Counted from the first letter of the stretch, positions 55,315 to 64,000 are shown. The stretch: DNA of 64,000 nt from Cellvibrio sp. PSBB006 (GCF_002162135.1 NZ_CP021382.1:248001-312000); one strand, 5' to 3'. Made by a program: numbers and translations. The notes: generated by a model not told the origin, from the sequence alone.

Positions 55315-57234
55315 TTGAATAAATCCTACAACCCTCCCAACTGGACCTCACGTAAATCCGCCGAACTCTACGGCATTGATGAGTGGAGTAATGGCTATTT
55401 CGGCGTCTCTGATTCCGGTGAGGTTATTGTCAGGGTGCCGGTCAACGGTGGTGAATCATCCATCTCGCTTATGGAGATTACCCAAGGGTTACAGCAGCGC
55501 GGCCTGGATATGCCGGTGTTACTGCGTCTTGAAAACCTCGTTGATACACGCATCAGCACATTGAATGATTCTTTCGCCTCAGCCATTCAGGCCAGCGGCT
55601 ATCAAGGCCAATATCGCGGCGCATTTCCTATCAAGGTTAACCAACAAAGCCACGTCATTGCGGAGATCGCGCGTTTCGGTGAGCGTTACCACCACGGGTT
55701 AGAAGCGGGCAGCAAGGCAGAATTGATGATCGCCTTGTCAACGTTAAAGGATCGCGAAAGCGTCATCATTTGCAACGGTTACAAAGACGCCGAATTTATT
55801 GATCTGGGTTTGCAGGCGCGCAAGCTCGGTTTCAAATGTTTCTTCGTGCTGGAGACACTGGCCGAAGTGCCTATCGTCATCGAGCGCAGTCGCGCACTGG
55901 GCGTTGACCCCTTGATTGGTGTGCGGCTGAAACTGTCCACCAAAGTGGAAGGCCATTGGAGCGAAGACAGTGGTGATCGTAGCCTGTTTGGTTTAAATAC
56001 CAACGAATTGGTTTCTGTGGTCGATAGTCTGCGCGAGGCGGATTTGTTGCATTGTTTCCAGTTGCTGCACTTTCATCTTGGTTCACAAATTCCCAACATC
56101 CGCAGCATTCGTGCCGGTGTGTTGGAAGCCTGTCGTTATTACATTGAATTAGTCGGTGAGGGCGCGCCTCTGGGGTATATCGACCTGGGTGGTGGTCTGG
56201 CCATTGACTACGATGGCACCTGTAGCACCAGCGGCCACAGCCGAAACTATTCGGTGCAGGAATATTGTATTGACGTGGTGGAGGCGATTCAGGAATCCCT
56301 CGACGAACATAACATTACTCATCCCATTATTGTGACGGAGTCCGGGCGCGCGACGGTTGCGCACACAGCCGTACTCTTGTTTAACGTTCTTGATGTCACG
56401 CATTTTGAACCGGCGCCGCTGCCCGAACACTTGCCGGCCGACTCTCATGAAATGATTGAGAATATGTGGCACTCACTCTCGGTGATTAAACCCAACACCT
56501 TGCAGGAATGTTACAACGATGTGATTTATTACCGCGACCAGATTCGCGACCTGTTTCATCGCGGTGATATTTCCTTGCGCCACCGCGCGCTGGGCGAAAA
56601 TCTTTATCTCGCCGGTCTGCAAAAAATTGCGCAGCTATTACCGCAGATGAAACGTATTCCGCAGGAGCTGGAAACATTGCCGCAACAATTGGCGGATATT
56701 TACTATGGTAATTTCAGCGTGTTTCAATCCTTGCCAGATTCCTGGGCGATCGAGCAGGTGTTTCCGGTAATGCCGATTCACCGGCTCCACGAAGAACCGA
56801 CACGCCAGGCGATTATCGCGGACTTAACCTGTGACTGTGACGGCAAGTTGCAAAAATTTGCCGGTCCGGAAGGCGAAACCAGTACCTTGCCATTGCATGC
56901 CGTAAAGGCTGGCGAAGAATATTATCTCGGTGTTTTTCTGGTCGGTGCCTATCAGGAAACGCTCGGTGACCTGCATAATTTATTTGGCGATACCAATGTG
57001 GCCAGTGTGCGCATCAATGCAGATAACAGTATTGAATTCGTGCACGAACTGCATGGCGACAGCATCGCTGATGTATTGAGTTATGTCGAGTACGATCCTA
57101 ACGCCATGTATCAATCGTTCCGCACCACTGCAGAACAAGCTGTGCGTGATGGCCGCATCAGCGTTGCTGATCGCCAGCAGATGTTGGCGGCCTTTACCGA
57201 TAGCTTGCGCGGTTATACCTATTTCGAGCGTTAA
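55315..57234 (+). CDS. speA: Biosynthetic arginine decarboxylase
   Basis: A 639-residue PLP enzyme that converts arginine to agmatine, the entry to putrescine. The PLP-binding lysine is in FPIKVNQQ (about 99-106), with HFHLGSQIPNI, GYIDLGGGLAIDYDGT and VTESGRATVAHTAV farther on. The start is a TTG at 55315, with AAGG ten bases upstream. It heads a polyamine cluster: carboxynorspermidine dehydrogenase and decarboxylase follow on the same strand, though a repeat and a gap of about 107 bases separate them. Confidence 0.96.
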   Translation: MNKSYNPPNWTSRKSAELYGIDEWSNGYFGVSDSGEVIVRVPVNGGESSISLMEITQGLQQRGLDMPVLLRLENLVDTRISTLNDSFASAIQASGYQGQYRGAFPIKVNQQSHVIAEIARFGERYHHGLEAGSKAELMIALSTLKDRESVIICNGYKDAEFIDLGLQARKLGFKCFFVLETLAEVPIVIERSRALGVDPLIGVRLKLSTKVEGHWSEDSGDRSLFGLNTNELVSVVDSLREADLLHCFQLLHFHLGSQIPNIRSIRAGVLEACRYYIELVGEGAPLGYIDLGGGLAIDYDGTCSTSGHSRNYSVQEYCIDVVEAIQESLDEHNITHPIIVTESGRATVAHTAVLLFNVLDVTHFEPAPLPEHLPADSHEMIENMWHSLSVIKPNTLQECYNDVIYYRDQIRDLFHRGDISLRHRALGENLYLAGLQKIAQLLPQMKRIPQELETLPQQLADIYYGNFSVFQSLPDSWAIEQVFPVMPIHRLHEEPTRQAIIADLTCDCDGKLQKFAGPEGETSTLPLHAVKAGEEYYLGVFLVGAYQETLGDLHNLFGDTNVASVRINADNSIEFVHELHGDSIADVLSYVEYDPNAMYQSFRTTAEQAVRDGRISVADRQQMLAAFTDSLRGYTYFER

Positions 57235-57244
57235 GCGGATGCTT

Positions 57245-57270
57245 GTCGGATTACGCTGCGCTAACCCGAC
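57245..57270. repeat. REP-like GTCGGATTA palindrome, copy 5
   Basis: GTCGGATTACGCTGCGCTAACCCGAC lies ten bases after the speA stop. It shares the arms of the other copies with one change. Confidence 0.7.
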
Positions 57271-57341
57271 ATAACATACCCGAATAAAACGCGCAAAAAT
57301 TTCTATTAACTTATCAGTAAATCCTGTCAATGGAGAAAGTG

Positions 57342-58550
57342 ATGGCAAAAGTCCTGATTATTGGTGCAGGTGGTGTCGGCGGTGTGGTGGTGCATAAATG
57401 TGCGCAGCTGCCGGACGTGTTTTCCGAGATAGTGTTGGCCAGTCGCAACGAAGCAAAATGCAAAGCCCTGGCCGCACAATTAAACCGGCCAATTAAAACC
57501 GCCCAGGTGGATGCAGACAATGTGCCGGAACTTGTTGCCTTGCTCAACAAGGAAAAACCGGATCTGGTGATCAACGTGGCACTGCCGTATCAGGATCTGC
57601 ACATCATGGACGCCTGTCTCGAAGCCGGTATCGACTACCTCGACACCGCCAACTACGAACCGCCGGAGACAGCCAAATTTGAATACTCCTGGCAGTGGGA
57701 TTATCAGGATAAATTCAAGAATGCCGGTTTGATGGCATTGTTAGGTTCCGGTTTTGATCCGGGCGTTACCAATGTATATACCGCCTACCTGAAAAAACAT
57801 TACTTCGACGAGATTCATTACCTCGACATTATTGATTGCAATGCCGGTGACCACGGTAAACCCTTCGCGACCAATTTCAATCCCGAAATTAATATCCGTG
57901 AAGTGACTGCCAAAGGGCGTTACTGGGAAAACGGTGAATGGCGTGAGACAGATCCGTTGTCGGTGAATCGCGTTTATGATTTCCCGGCGGAGATCGGTCC
58001 CAAGAAAATTTATTTGATGTACCACGAAGAGCTGGAATCCATTGCCAAAAACTTTCCCGAGATCAAACGTGCACGTTTCTGGATGACCTTCTCCGACAAT
58101 TATCTCAAGCATCTGGAAGTGCTGGGCAACGTCGGTATGACCTCCATTGAGCCGGTCATGTTTGAAGGCAAGGAAATTATTCCGCTGCAATTCCTGAAAG
58201 CGCTTCTGCCGGACCCTGCCAGCCTCGGCCCGCTAACCAAAGGGAAAACCTGCATCGGTTGTATGGCCACGGGTATTAAAGACGGCGTTGAGCGCACCAT
58301 GTTTATCTACAACGTGTGTGATCACGAAGCTTGTTATGCGGAAGTAAAATCCCAGGCGATTTCCTATACCACCGGTGTGCCGGCGATGATCGGTGCCAAG
58401 ATGATCTTGCAAGGCAAATGGAGACAACCCGGCGTATGGAATATGGAACAGTTTGATCCTGATCCGTTTATGGAAGACTTGAATGTTTACGGGTTGCCCT
58501 GGCAAGTGGGCGATGTATCCGCCGTTAATATTGATGAAATGAAAGAATAG
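57342..58550 (+). CDS. Carboxynorspermidine/carboxyspermidine dehydrogenase
   Basis: A 402-residue saccharopine dehydrogenase-like enzyme, starting at the ATG at 57342 (GGAG six bases upstream). The NAD(P) motif is VLIIGAGGVGGVVVHKCAQ (about 4-22). It condenses aspartate semialdehyde with a diamine and reduces the imine, giving carboxynorspermidine or carboxyspermidine. Its gene lies four bases before the decarboxylase gene, which confirms the pathway. This route to spermidine is an alternative to SpeDE and is found in vibrios and many other bacteria. Confidence 0.94.
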   Translation: MAKVLIIGAGGVGGVVVHKCAQLPDVFSEIVLASRNEAKCKALAAQLNRPIKTAQVDADNVPELVALLNKEKPDLVINVALPYQDLHIMDACLEAGIDYLDTANYEPPETAKFEYSWQWDYQDKFKNAGLMALLGSGFDPGVTNVYTAYLKKHYFDEIHYLDIIDCNAGDHGKPFATNFNPEINIREVTAKGRYWENGEWRETDPLSVNRVYDFPAEIGPKKIYLMYHEELESIAKNFPEIKRARFWMTFSDNYLKHLEVLGNVGMTSIEPVMFEGKEIIPLQFLKALLPDPASLGPLTKGKTCIGCMATGIKDGVERTMFIYNVCDHEACYAEVKSQAISYTTGVPAMIGAKMILQGKWRQPGVWNMEQFDPDPFMEDLNVYGLPWQVGDVSAVNIDEMKE

Positions 58551-58554
58551 CGAT

Positions 58555-59718
58555 ATGCGCCAGACCTTTTCCCGCTTTGACCCCACGCGTGTCCCGTCGC
58601 CCTGTTTTGTGGTGGATGTTGCTGCAGTTGAGGCGAATTTAAAAATCCTTAATCGCGTGCAAACAGAAAGTGGTGCGAAAGTGCTGGCTGCATTAAAAGC
58701 CTTTTCCTGCTGGAGTCTGGCGCCTTTGTTCAAGCAGTATGTGTCGGGCACTTGTGCCAGTGGCTTGAATGAAGCGCGCCTCGGGCGCGAAGAATTTGGC
58801 GGGGAAGTGCATTGCTATTCCGCTGCTTACAAAGAAGCGGATCTGGTTGAAATCCTGCGCGTTGCTGATCATGTTGTGTTTAATTCGTTTTCACAATGGC
58901 AACGTTTTAAACCTTTGGCCATGGCGGCAAAGAAAGATCGTCCTGAATTGCATTTCGGTATTCGTATCAACCCTGAACATTCGGAAGGCGAGGTTGCGCT
59001 TTATGACCCCTGCGCGCCTTGTTCGCGGATGGGCGTACCTTTATCGCAATTCAATGCCGATTTGTTGGATGGTATTTCCGGTTTGCACTTTCATACGCTG
59101 TGCCAACAGGATTTACCGCCACTCCAACGTACCCTGGCTGCTGTAGAAGAAAAATTCGGTCCCTATCTGGCACAGATGGAATGGATCAATTTCGGTGGCG
59201 GTCACCATATCAGTCGCGATGATTATCAAGTCGACGAACTGATTCAGGTGGTTAAGGATTTTTCGCGCCGTTACGATGTGCAGGTGTACCTGGAGCCGGG
59301 TGAAGCGGTGGCCATTCACAGCGGTGTGTTGGTGGCGGAGGTGCTGGATGTTTTATGGAATGGCATGCACCAGGCGATTCTCGATACGTCAGCCACCTGC
59401 CATATGCCGGATGTGCTGGAGATGCCTTACCGCGCCGATATTCTGGGCGCCGGTATGCCGGAAGAATTTCCCTATACCTATCGCTTGGGCGGCATGACTT
59501 GTCTGGCGGGTGATGTTATCGGCGATTACAGTTTTGCTGAGCCTCTGCATCCCGGTCAGCGGTTAATGTTTGATGACATGGCGCATTACACCATGGTAAA
59601 GACCACGACTTTTAATGGTATTAATTTACCGTCTATCGCACTGTGGGATTCACGCACGGATGAACTGAATGTTATTCGTGAATTCGGCTACGAAGATTTC
59701 AAAACCCGCCTCTCCTGA
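58555..59718 (+). CDS. nspC: Carboxynorspermidine decarboxylase
   Basis: A 387-residue PLP enzyme of the alanine racemase fold that decarboxylates carboxynorspermidine/carboxyspermidine. The PLP lysine is in ALKAFSCWS (about 44-52). Also seen are GLHFHTLCQQ, INFGGGHHIS, YLEPGEAV and the substrate-site Cys in TCLAGDVIGDYSF. It starts four bases after the dehydrogenase stop, so the two are cotranscribed. With speA (and an agmatinase elsewhere) it should provide spermidine. Confidence 0.96.
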   Translation: MRQTFSRFDPTRVPSPCFVVDVAAVEANLKILNRVQTESGAKVLAALKAFSCWSLAPLFKQYVSGTCASGLNEARLGREEFGGEVHCYSAAYKEADLVEILRVADHVVFNSFSQWQRFKPLAMAAKKDRPELHFGIRINPEHSEGEVALYDPCAPCSRMGVPLSQFNADLLDGISGLHFHTLCQQDLPPLQRTLAAVEEKFGPYLAQMEWINFGGGHHISRDDYQVDELIQVVKDFSRRYDVQVYLEPGEAVAIHSGVLVAEVLDVLWNGMHQAILDTSATCHMPDVLEMPYRADILGAGMPEEFPYTYRLGGMTCLAGDVIGDYSFAEPLHPGQRLMFDDMAHYTMVKTTTFNGINLPSIALWDSRTDELNVIREFGYEDFKTRLS

Positions 59719-59731
59719 GTTTTTAACTGGG

Positions 59732-59764
59732 GTCGGATTACGCCTTTGGTTAATCCGACCTACT
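59732..59764. repeat. REP-like GTCGGATTA palindrome, copy 6
   Basis: GTCGGATTACGCCTTT then GGTTAATCCGACCTAC form a hairpin between the convergent nspC and binding-protein genes. It may act as a bidirectional transcript end. Confidence 0.8.
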
Positions 59765-59771
59765 GATAAAT

Positions 59772-60674
59772 CTACTCTGCTTCTGATTCTTCATTTTGAA
59801 TCTTCGTCAAATCCAGAAATAATTCCTTACGGTTTAACGGCGTCGCTTTAGGCAAAAACGGATTATCAATACGGAACGCACGGCGCTTGCTCAAATTGGC
59901 TTTAGTCAGCGCTTCTTTGACTTCCGGGCTGTTAAAAAAATACTGATCAAAGGAACCGTCCGCAATAGCCGCCTCCAGACCATTTTCCAGGTCTTTTGCT
60001 AATTCCGGATCTTGCGGGCTCACGAAAAAATAGGTGGGTAAGGGATAAATAATGACAAGATTTTTTTCGACGGTTAATGGCAGTTCAGGGAAGGCCGACA
60101 ATTCCGTCCAGACTTCATTGGCGCCGCGCGGAAAAGCATCGAAACGACCACCGTCGAGCATGTAATACAAACTGGGTTTCTTGGTGGCTTTTACCACGGT
60201 GAATCCGGCCTGTTCCAATATCGCCGCATCCTGCCAGCTGCGTCCCTGGCCAAACTTGATCTTGCGCAGGTCATCCAGTGTTTTTACCTCATCAAAGCGC
60301 GGCTGATCGCCTTCGCGGATAAACAACAAACGGTGATTCATCAACCCGCGATACGCATCTATGCGAATGGGGATAAAATCTTTTTCCATCTGTTCCGAGG
60401 TTCCGCCCCACATCACCGAGACGCTGCCATTTTTTACCGACTCCATGAGGCGTGGACGCGAATAGACTTCACTGGTGCTGTGGTAAACATATTCCTTGCC
60501 GCTGTAACTTAACGCCAGCTTGAGCAGACCATTCATGTAATCAGTCTGCACATTGGATTTCATATTGATGGTGATAGATTTTTCCTGGGCGCTCGCATGA
60601 AACGACAGAGCGCTGAGAAAAATACTCATGCATAGGCCAAAAACCAAATGCAATGATCTGGTGGGAAGAGTCAT
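59772..60674 (-). CDS. Periplasmic substrate-binding protein (type 3-like), orphan
   Basis: A 300-residue exported protein with a signal peptide ending at about residue 29 (FHASAQ). It has a divergent SBP_bac_3-like fold, with VSVMWGGTSEQMEKDFIPIRI, FIREGDQPRFDEVKTLDDLRKI and FGQGRSWQDAAILEQAG. No ABC permease or ATPase adjoins it, so it may serve a receptor or a distant transporter. It converges with the polyamine genes; a polyamine ligand is only a guess. AGGA before the ATG is the ribosome-binding site. Confidence 0.75.
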   Translation of the reverse strand: MTLPTRSLHLVFGLCMSIFLSALSFHASAQEKSITINMKSNVQTDYMNGLLKLALSYSGKEYVYHSTSEVYSRPRLMESVKNGSVSVMWGGTSEQMEKDFIPIRIDAYRGLMNHRLLFIREGDQPRFDEVKTLDDLRKIKFGQGRSWQDAAILEQAGFTVVKATKKPSLYYMLDGGRFDAFPRGANEVWTELSAFPELPLTVEKNLVIIYPLPTYFFVSPQDPELAKDLENGLEAAIADGSFDQYFFNSPEVKEALTKANLSKRRAFRIDNPFLPKATPLNRKELFLDLTKIQNEESEAE

Positions 60675-60848
60675 GCTGGTGTTCCTGTGGTTGATTCGGG
60701 TGTCTATGCCCCGTTATTCAATGATGCTTTATCACTCTTGGCGCGATGTTTTTTAATTTGTTTTCTTGGCAATTCTCCATAGCGCTCTTTCATTGTTTTA
60801 ATGAATTTACTCTAGCACAAGATTCCAGACAGGAGCGGCATGCGGTGA

Positions 60849-61253
60849 TTAAAGCGTCTGCTCTGAACTGCATTGCCAGATCATGTTGATGAAGTCCTGC
60901 TGTTCAGGGTTTTCAATCACCGTGTGCTGCAAGGCTTCAATCTGACCCTGGTTCCAGGTGACATCGTGGCGAGTAAAGTGGAGGTTACCTTCATCGTGTT
61001 GTTCAGCAAGGGTGATGAACACGGTTTGCTGGGGTGTGATATCCAGGGCTTTAATGAGTTGGGATATAGCGTCTTTTGCGGTTGGTAGTTGGTTGAAGCA
61101 AGCCGCGGCGGCCGGACTGCACAGGAATACATAGTCGTATCCCAGTAATTGGCTGACGCTGATGTCGAAAGTGCTGAGGTCGATAGTCGATGGGTTTTCC
61201 GGCGCGTTCTGGTGAGGCGGTACGGCAGTTCTGGCGGGTGAACTTGGCGGCAT
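60849..61253 (-). CDS. Hypothetical protein, 134 residues
   Basis: A small cytoplasmic protein with a Pro-rich N-terminus (about 1-22). Its folded part includes LLGYDYVFLCSPAAAACFNQ, DAISQLIKALDITPQQTVFITLAEQ and a C-terminal QQDFINMIWQCSSEQ. AGGAG lies seven bases before the ATG. It belongs to no family I recognise. The codon pattern looks genuine, and the antisense frames look like its shadows. Confidence 0.65.
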   Translation of the reverse strand: MPPSSPARTAVPPHQNAPENPSTIDLSTFDISVSQLLGYDYVFLCSPAAAACFNQLPTAKDAISQLIKALDITPQQTVFITLAEQHDEGNLHFTRHDVTWNQGQIEALQHTVIENPEQQDFINMIWQCSSEQTL

Positions 61254-61456
61254 CCTCGGCTCCTGTTGGTTTTTTGATAGATCCCGAAGGGGTGGCCAGA
61301 TCTGCTGGCGTTGCTCGTTATTCGGATTGCTGACGGGACAGCCCTGAAAATCTAGCAGTCATATCGGTTAAACGCCAACAATCCTTGGTTGTAGATAGCG
61401 ATAAAAATCTCGAAATTGGACATAAGTCCGTTAATTCCTTAGGTGCCTCGTACTCC

Positions 61457-61562
61457 GTTTGGCGTTAGGCCATTGGTTTCGAAACCCTCAAGTCAGGGAC
61501 GACTTGAGGGAGCTACAGGGATGTATTCATGCGTTTTCGAAACCAATGGCCTAACGCCAAAC
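61457..61562. repeat. 106-bp MITE-like palindromic element, copy A
   Basis: Perfect 28-bp inverted arms (61457-61484 and 61535-61562, GTTTGGCGTTAGGCCATTGG...) enclose an inner perfect 10-bp hairpin CCCTCAAGTC/GACTTGAGGG (61485-61510) and the single-copy stretch AGCTACAGGGATGTATTCAT. It has no coding capacity. A second copy in opposite orientation lies at 62746-62853. Confidence 0.9.
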
Positions 61563-61679
61563 TTGCCGGTTAAAGTCTCCAAACTAAATTTTCTGTCCGA
61601 TTGGTCAAATATTTGCATAACCGCTTGGGTGCTGTCGCGACAGTGCAAATCTTTAAACCATCGAAAGCAGAGGTAGTGT

Positions 61680-62720
61680 GTGTTGAACTCGATCAGTAAA
61701 TCCTTTTTGTTGGTGCTGGGCCTAGCGCTCAGTATCGGCGTAAGTGCCGCCATTCCTGTGAAAGTGGTGGTGGTGAGTATGTTTGAGACGGGTGATGTGA
61801 CGGGTGACCAGGCCGGTGAATATCAGTTGTGGATTGAACGGCAGAAGCTGGACAAGGTGTTTCCGTTTCCCTTGGGTGCTTACGATTTGCACATGAATGA
61901 GGCAGGTGTGCTCGCAATGTGCACCGGCGGTGGTGTGACGAATGCCACGGCGTCGGTGATGGCCTTGGGTATGGACCCGCGTTTTGATCTTTCCAAAGCC
62001 TATTGGGTGATTGCCGGCATCGGTGGTGGTGATCCGTTGGATGTGTCGCTTGGTACGGGTGTGTGGGCGAAGCATGTGGTGGATGGTGATTTACTTTACG
62101 AGATTGATGGCCGCGAAATTCCGAAGGAGTGGGAATATGGTTTGATTCCGTTGGGTGCGAAAGAGCCGAATCAGGAATCCACCGGTTGGACGGTTGATAC
62201 CATCGTGTACAACCTGAATCCGCAGTTGGTGGATTGGGCGTATCAACTTACTAAGGATCATCCCGTTGCTGATACGCCGGCGATGAAAAGTTTTCGTGCG
62301 CAGTACAAAGGGTTTGAGCAGGCACAGCGGCCACCGTTTGTCACTATCGGCGATACGATTGGTTCGAGTACGTATTGGCATGGTGAGTTGCTGAATAACT
62401 GGGCTAATGACTGGATGCATTTGCACGCGGGTAAAGATAGCAATTTCATGACGACGAATATGGAAGACAATGGGTCGCTGACGGCGTTGCATCGTTTGGC
62501 TAAAAGCGGTTTGGTGGATACGCAGCGTGTGTTGGTGTTGCGTACGGTGAGTAATTACAGTTTTCCGCCGCCGGGTAAAACGGCTGCCTGGAGTACGACG
62601 GCGCCTTATCCGGATAAGGGTATGCCGGCTATTGAGGCGGCTTATGGGTTAGGTAGTCGTGTGGTGCAGGCATTGTTGGGGGATTGGGATAAGTACAAAA
62701 CGACGATTCCGGGTAAATAA
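61680..62720 (+). CDS. Purine nucleoside permease-like (NUP) exported protein
   Basis: A 346-residue protein of the NUP family, named from a fungal nucleoside transporter but built like a phosphorylase-type soluble domain. A signal peptide ends near residue 24 (VSAA). Conserved stretches include MCTGGGVTNATASVMALG, YWVIAGIGGGDPLDVSLGTGVWAK, FVTIGDTIGSSTYWHG and VLRTVSNYSFPPPG. It precedes a nucleoside hydrolase gene and lies between two inverted MITE-like repeats. Start at the GTG at 61680 (AGAGG just upstream). It may bind or cleave purine nucleosides in the periplasm. Confidence 0.88.
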   Translation: MLNSISKSFLLVLGLALSIGVSAAIPVKVVVVSMFETGDVTGDQAGEYQLWIERQKLDKVFPFPLGAYDLHMNEAGVLAMCTGGGVTNATASVMALGMDPRFDLSKAYWVIAGIGGGDPLDVSLGTGVWAKHVVDGDLLYEIDGREIPKEWEYGLIPLGAKEPNQESTGWTVDTIVYNLNPQLVDWAYQLTKDHPVADTPAMKSFRAQYKGFEQAQRPPFVTIGDTIGSSTYWHGELLNNWANDWMHLHAGKDSNFMTTNMEDNGSLTALHRLAKSGLVDTQRVLVLRTVSNYSFPPPGKTAAWSTTAPYPDKGMPAIEAAYGLGSRVVQALLGDWDKYKTTIPGK

Positions 62721-62745
62721 GTGTTGAAGCGGTGCTTCGTAGTTC

Positions 62746-62853
62746 GTTTGTCGTTAGGCCATTGGGTTTCGAAAGCGCATAAACACTTCCCTGTGGCTCC
62801 CTCAATTCATCCCTGAATTGAGGGTTTCGAAACCCAATGGCCTAACGCCAAAC
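62746..62853. repeat. 108-bp MITE-like palindromic element, copy B (inverted)
   Basis: 29-bp arms (62746-62774 and 62825-62853) with one mismatch, and a perfect 10-bp inner hairpin CCCTCAATTC/GAATTGAGGG (62799-62824) next to the right arm. The hairpin and the CCCTGTGGCT stretch appear in reverse order relative to copy A, so the copies are inverted. It begins 25 bases after the NUP stop. Confidence 0.9.
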
Positions 62854-62931
62854 TTGTAGTGTGTGAGCTTCAAGTGTGTTGAAGAAAAATCATATTCATT
62901 AAATTACTTAACGGTTTTTTTGGAAAAAATT

Positions 62932-64000
62932 ATGGGGCGATACTGGATAACGTTTTGTTTGCTTTTGCTAGGTTGTTTTTCTTCAGTATCACAAGCCAAA
63001 CCCATCATCTTCGACAACGACATGGCCATTGATGATTGGGCGGCGTTGTTGTATTTACTGCATCATCCCGAGGCGGATGTGATTGCGATTACTATTTCTG
63101 CCAGCGGTGAAACCCGGTGTCAGCCGGGTATTGCTAATACGCTTTCGTTGTCGGATCTCCCGGGGAATGTTGCTCAGGGTATTGCTGTTGCCTGCGGTGA
63201 TGATTGGCCGTTGGATGGTTATTTTGTTTTTCCCGAGGCCTGGCGGGTTGATTCGGATACGCTTTCGGGTGTGCCGGTGAAAAAAAGTCAGCGAACAGTT
63301 GCCAAGGCACATGCGGTTGAGGTGATTCACAAGGCGCTGCAGGATTCCGCAACGCCGGTTACCTTGGTTGCGACGGGGCCTTTGACGAATATTGCGCAGT
63401 GGCTGGAGCGTTATCCAACGGATAAAGCGCGGGTGGAGCAGCTGGTGATTATGGGCGGTAATGTTGATGTGCCGGGAAATATTATTGTGCCGAATTTTAC
63501 CGATGGTCATCCGAATAAGACGGCAGAGTGGAATATCTTTGTTGATCCGCTCGCGGCGGATAAGGTAATGCAATCCGGATTACCCGTTGTTCTGGTGGGG
63601 TTGGATGTGACTAACTCGGTGCGCGTCACGAATAAGGTAGCCAAAGATTTTAAACAAGCGGTTAAAACAACATCGGCAAAATTCTGGGATCAGGTGTTGG
63701 ATAAAAATGATTGGTTTATTGCTTCTGGCGAATATTATTTCTGGGACACGCTCGCGGTGTTGATCGCGATGGATAGCAGCTTGTGTGAAGGGGATATGCA
63801 GTCATTGAAAGTGGCTTACCAGGCGACTGATAAACCCTGGGAACAAACCACTGATATGCGGATGCCGGATAAGCGGTGGGATGGCAAAGCGCGTGTTCAT
63901 CTGGATGCAAAGACAGCCGGAACCCTGATTAAGGATGCGCGCTATCCTGCGGTTAAGGTATGTCGTAAAACGCAGCCCGAAAAAATATTTGCTGAATTTC
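62932..64000 (+). CDS. Inosine-uridine-type nucleoside hydrolase (3' partial)
   Basis: At least 356 residues, cut off by the right edge of the window. The frame from the ATG at 62932 is open to the end. After a signal peptide with a possible lipobox LLGC (residues 12-15) or a cleavage after SQA, the calcium-binding motif DNDMAIDD (about 30-37) is that of the family. VTLVATGPLTNIAQWLERYP, LVIMGGNVDVPGN and the EWNIFVDPLAADKV segment follow. It hydrolyses ribonucleosides to base and ribose. Export and the adjacent NUP gene suggest salvage outside the cytoplasm. Confidence 0.93.
   Translation, partial: MGRYWITFCLLLLGCFSSVSQAKPIIFDNDMAIDDWAALLYLLHHPEADVIAITISASGETRCQPGIANTLSLSDLPGNVAQGIAVACGDDWPLDGYFVFPEAWRVDSDTLSGVPVKKSQRTVAKAHAVEVIHKALQDSATPVTLVATGPLTNIAQWLERYPTDKARVEQLVIMGGNVDVPGNIIVPNFTDGHPNKTAEWNIFVDPLAADKVMQSGLPVVLVGLDVTNSVRVTNKVAKDFKQAVKTTSAKFWDQVLDKNDWFIASGEYYFWDTLAVLIAMDSSLCEGDMQSLKVAYQATDKPWEQTTDMRMPDKRWDGKARVHLDAKTAGTLIKDARYPAVKVCRKTQPEKIFAEF

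Noticed and set aside
61457-62853. GTTAGGC/GCCTAAC arms as integron attC sites
   Set aside because: The order of the core sites is reversed relative to attC, the arms are far longer and nearly perfect, and no cassette array or integrase is present.

Overview
The window looks like chromosome of a polysaccharide-degrading gammaproteobacterium, most likely Cellvibrio or a close relative in Cellvibrionaceae. The evidence is poly-serine linkers in secreted proteins, an AA10 monooxygenase with the LPMO-CBM5-CBM73 order known from Cellvibrio japonicus LPMO10A, a modular GH19 chitinase beside it, a spermidine/norspermidine route through carboxynorspermidine, a class Ia nrdAB with two ATP cones, and PEP-CTERM and type I secretion features. 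This assignment is an inference from gene content; no 16S rRNA is present.

Layout. 1-7.6 kb: a complete-looking Lap biofilm module, made of a giant RTX/cadherin-like adhesin (5' end outside the window), a small partner protein, the c-di-GMP receptor LapD and the periplasmic protease LapG. The adhesin carries a TAAG sequence where LapG would cut. 8.4-11.2 kb: a CNNM/HlyC-type membrane protein and an OmpA-like protein with a duplicated module. 12-15 kb: a chitin pair (AA10 LPMO and GH19 chitinase) with matching GACAACGTTGTC operators overlapping -35 boxes. 15-21 kb: MltB-like transglycosylase, UDG-like protein, CvpA, a diguanylate cyclase, a Kv-type channel and a Vgb-like propeller, all on the minus strand. 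21.3-26.1 kb: DUF4832 lipoprotein, YCII protein, a MntA-HepT toxin-antitoxin pair and a second diguanylate cyclase. 26.5-29.8 kb: a modular PQQ sugar dehydrogenase-like protein and a bacterial glutamate-receptor-like channel.

29.8-33.0 kb is an AT-rich island with a primase/replication-like gene, a 47-bp inverted repeat and a SIR2-family protein; it looks horizontally acquired and is the most unusual segment. 33-37.3 kb: nrdAB with a pair of NrdR-box-like sites 31 bp apart, far upstream. 38-46.7 kb: acyltransferase with a divergent LytTR regulator, PhoX phosphatase with a Pho-box-like site, AEC transporter, PhzF, DUF72 protein and PurU. 46.7-54.1 kb: RNase Z, a MacB-like ABC exporter operon, a DUF6164 protein and a MATE pump. 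54.4-60.7 kb: a PEP-CTERM protein, then a polyamine cluster (SpeA, carboxynorspermidine dehydrogenase and decarboxylase) and a periplasmic binding protein. 61.4-64 kb: a purine nucleoside permease-like gene bracketed by two inverted copies of a ~106-bp palindromic element, then a nucleoside hydrolase cut by the right edge.

Links between genes: the two diguanylate cyclases could supply c-di-GMP sensed by LapD, which restrains LapG and so keeps the adhesin on the surface. The LPMO and chitinase would act together on crystalline chitin. The nucleoside permease-like protein and nucleoside hydrolase suggest salvage outside the cytoplasm. A GTCGGATTA...TAATCCGAC palindromic repeat family is scattered in at least six intergenic places from 34 to 60 kb. 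No tRNA, rRNA or CRISPR array was seen.
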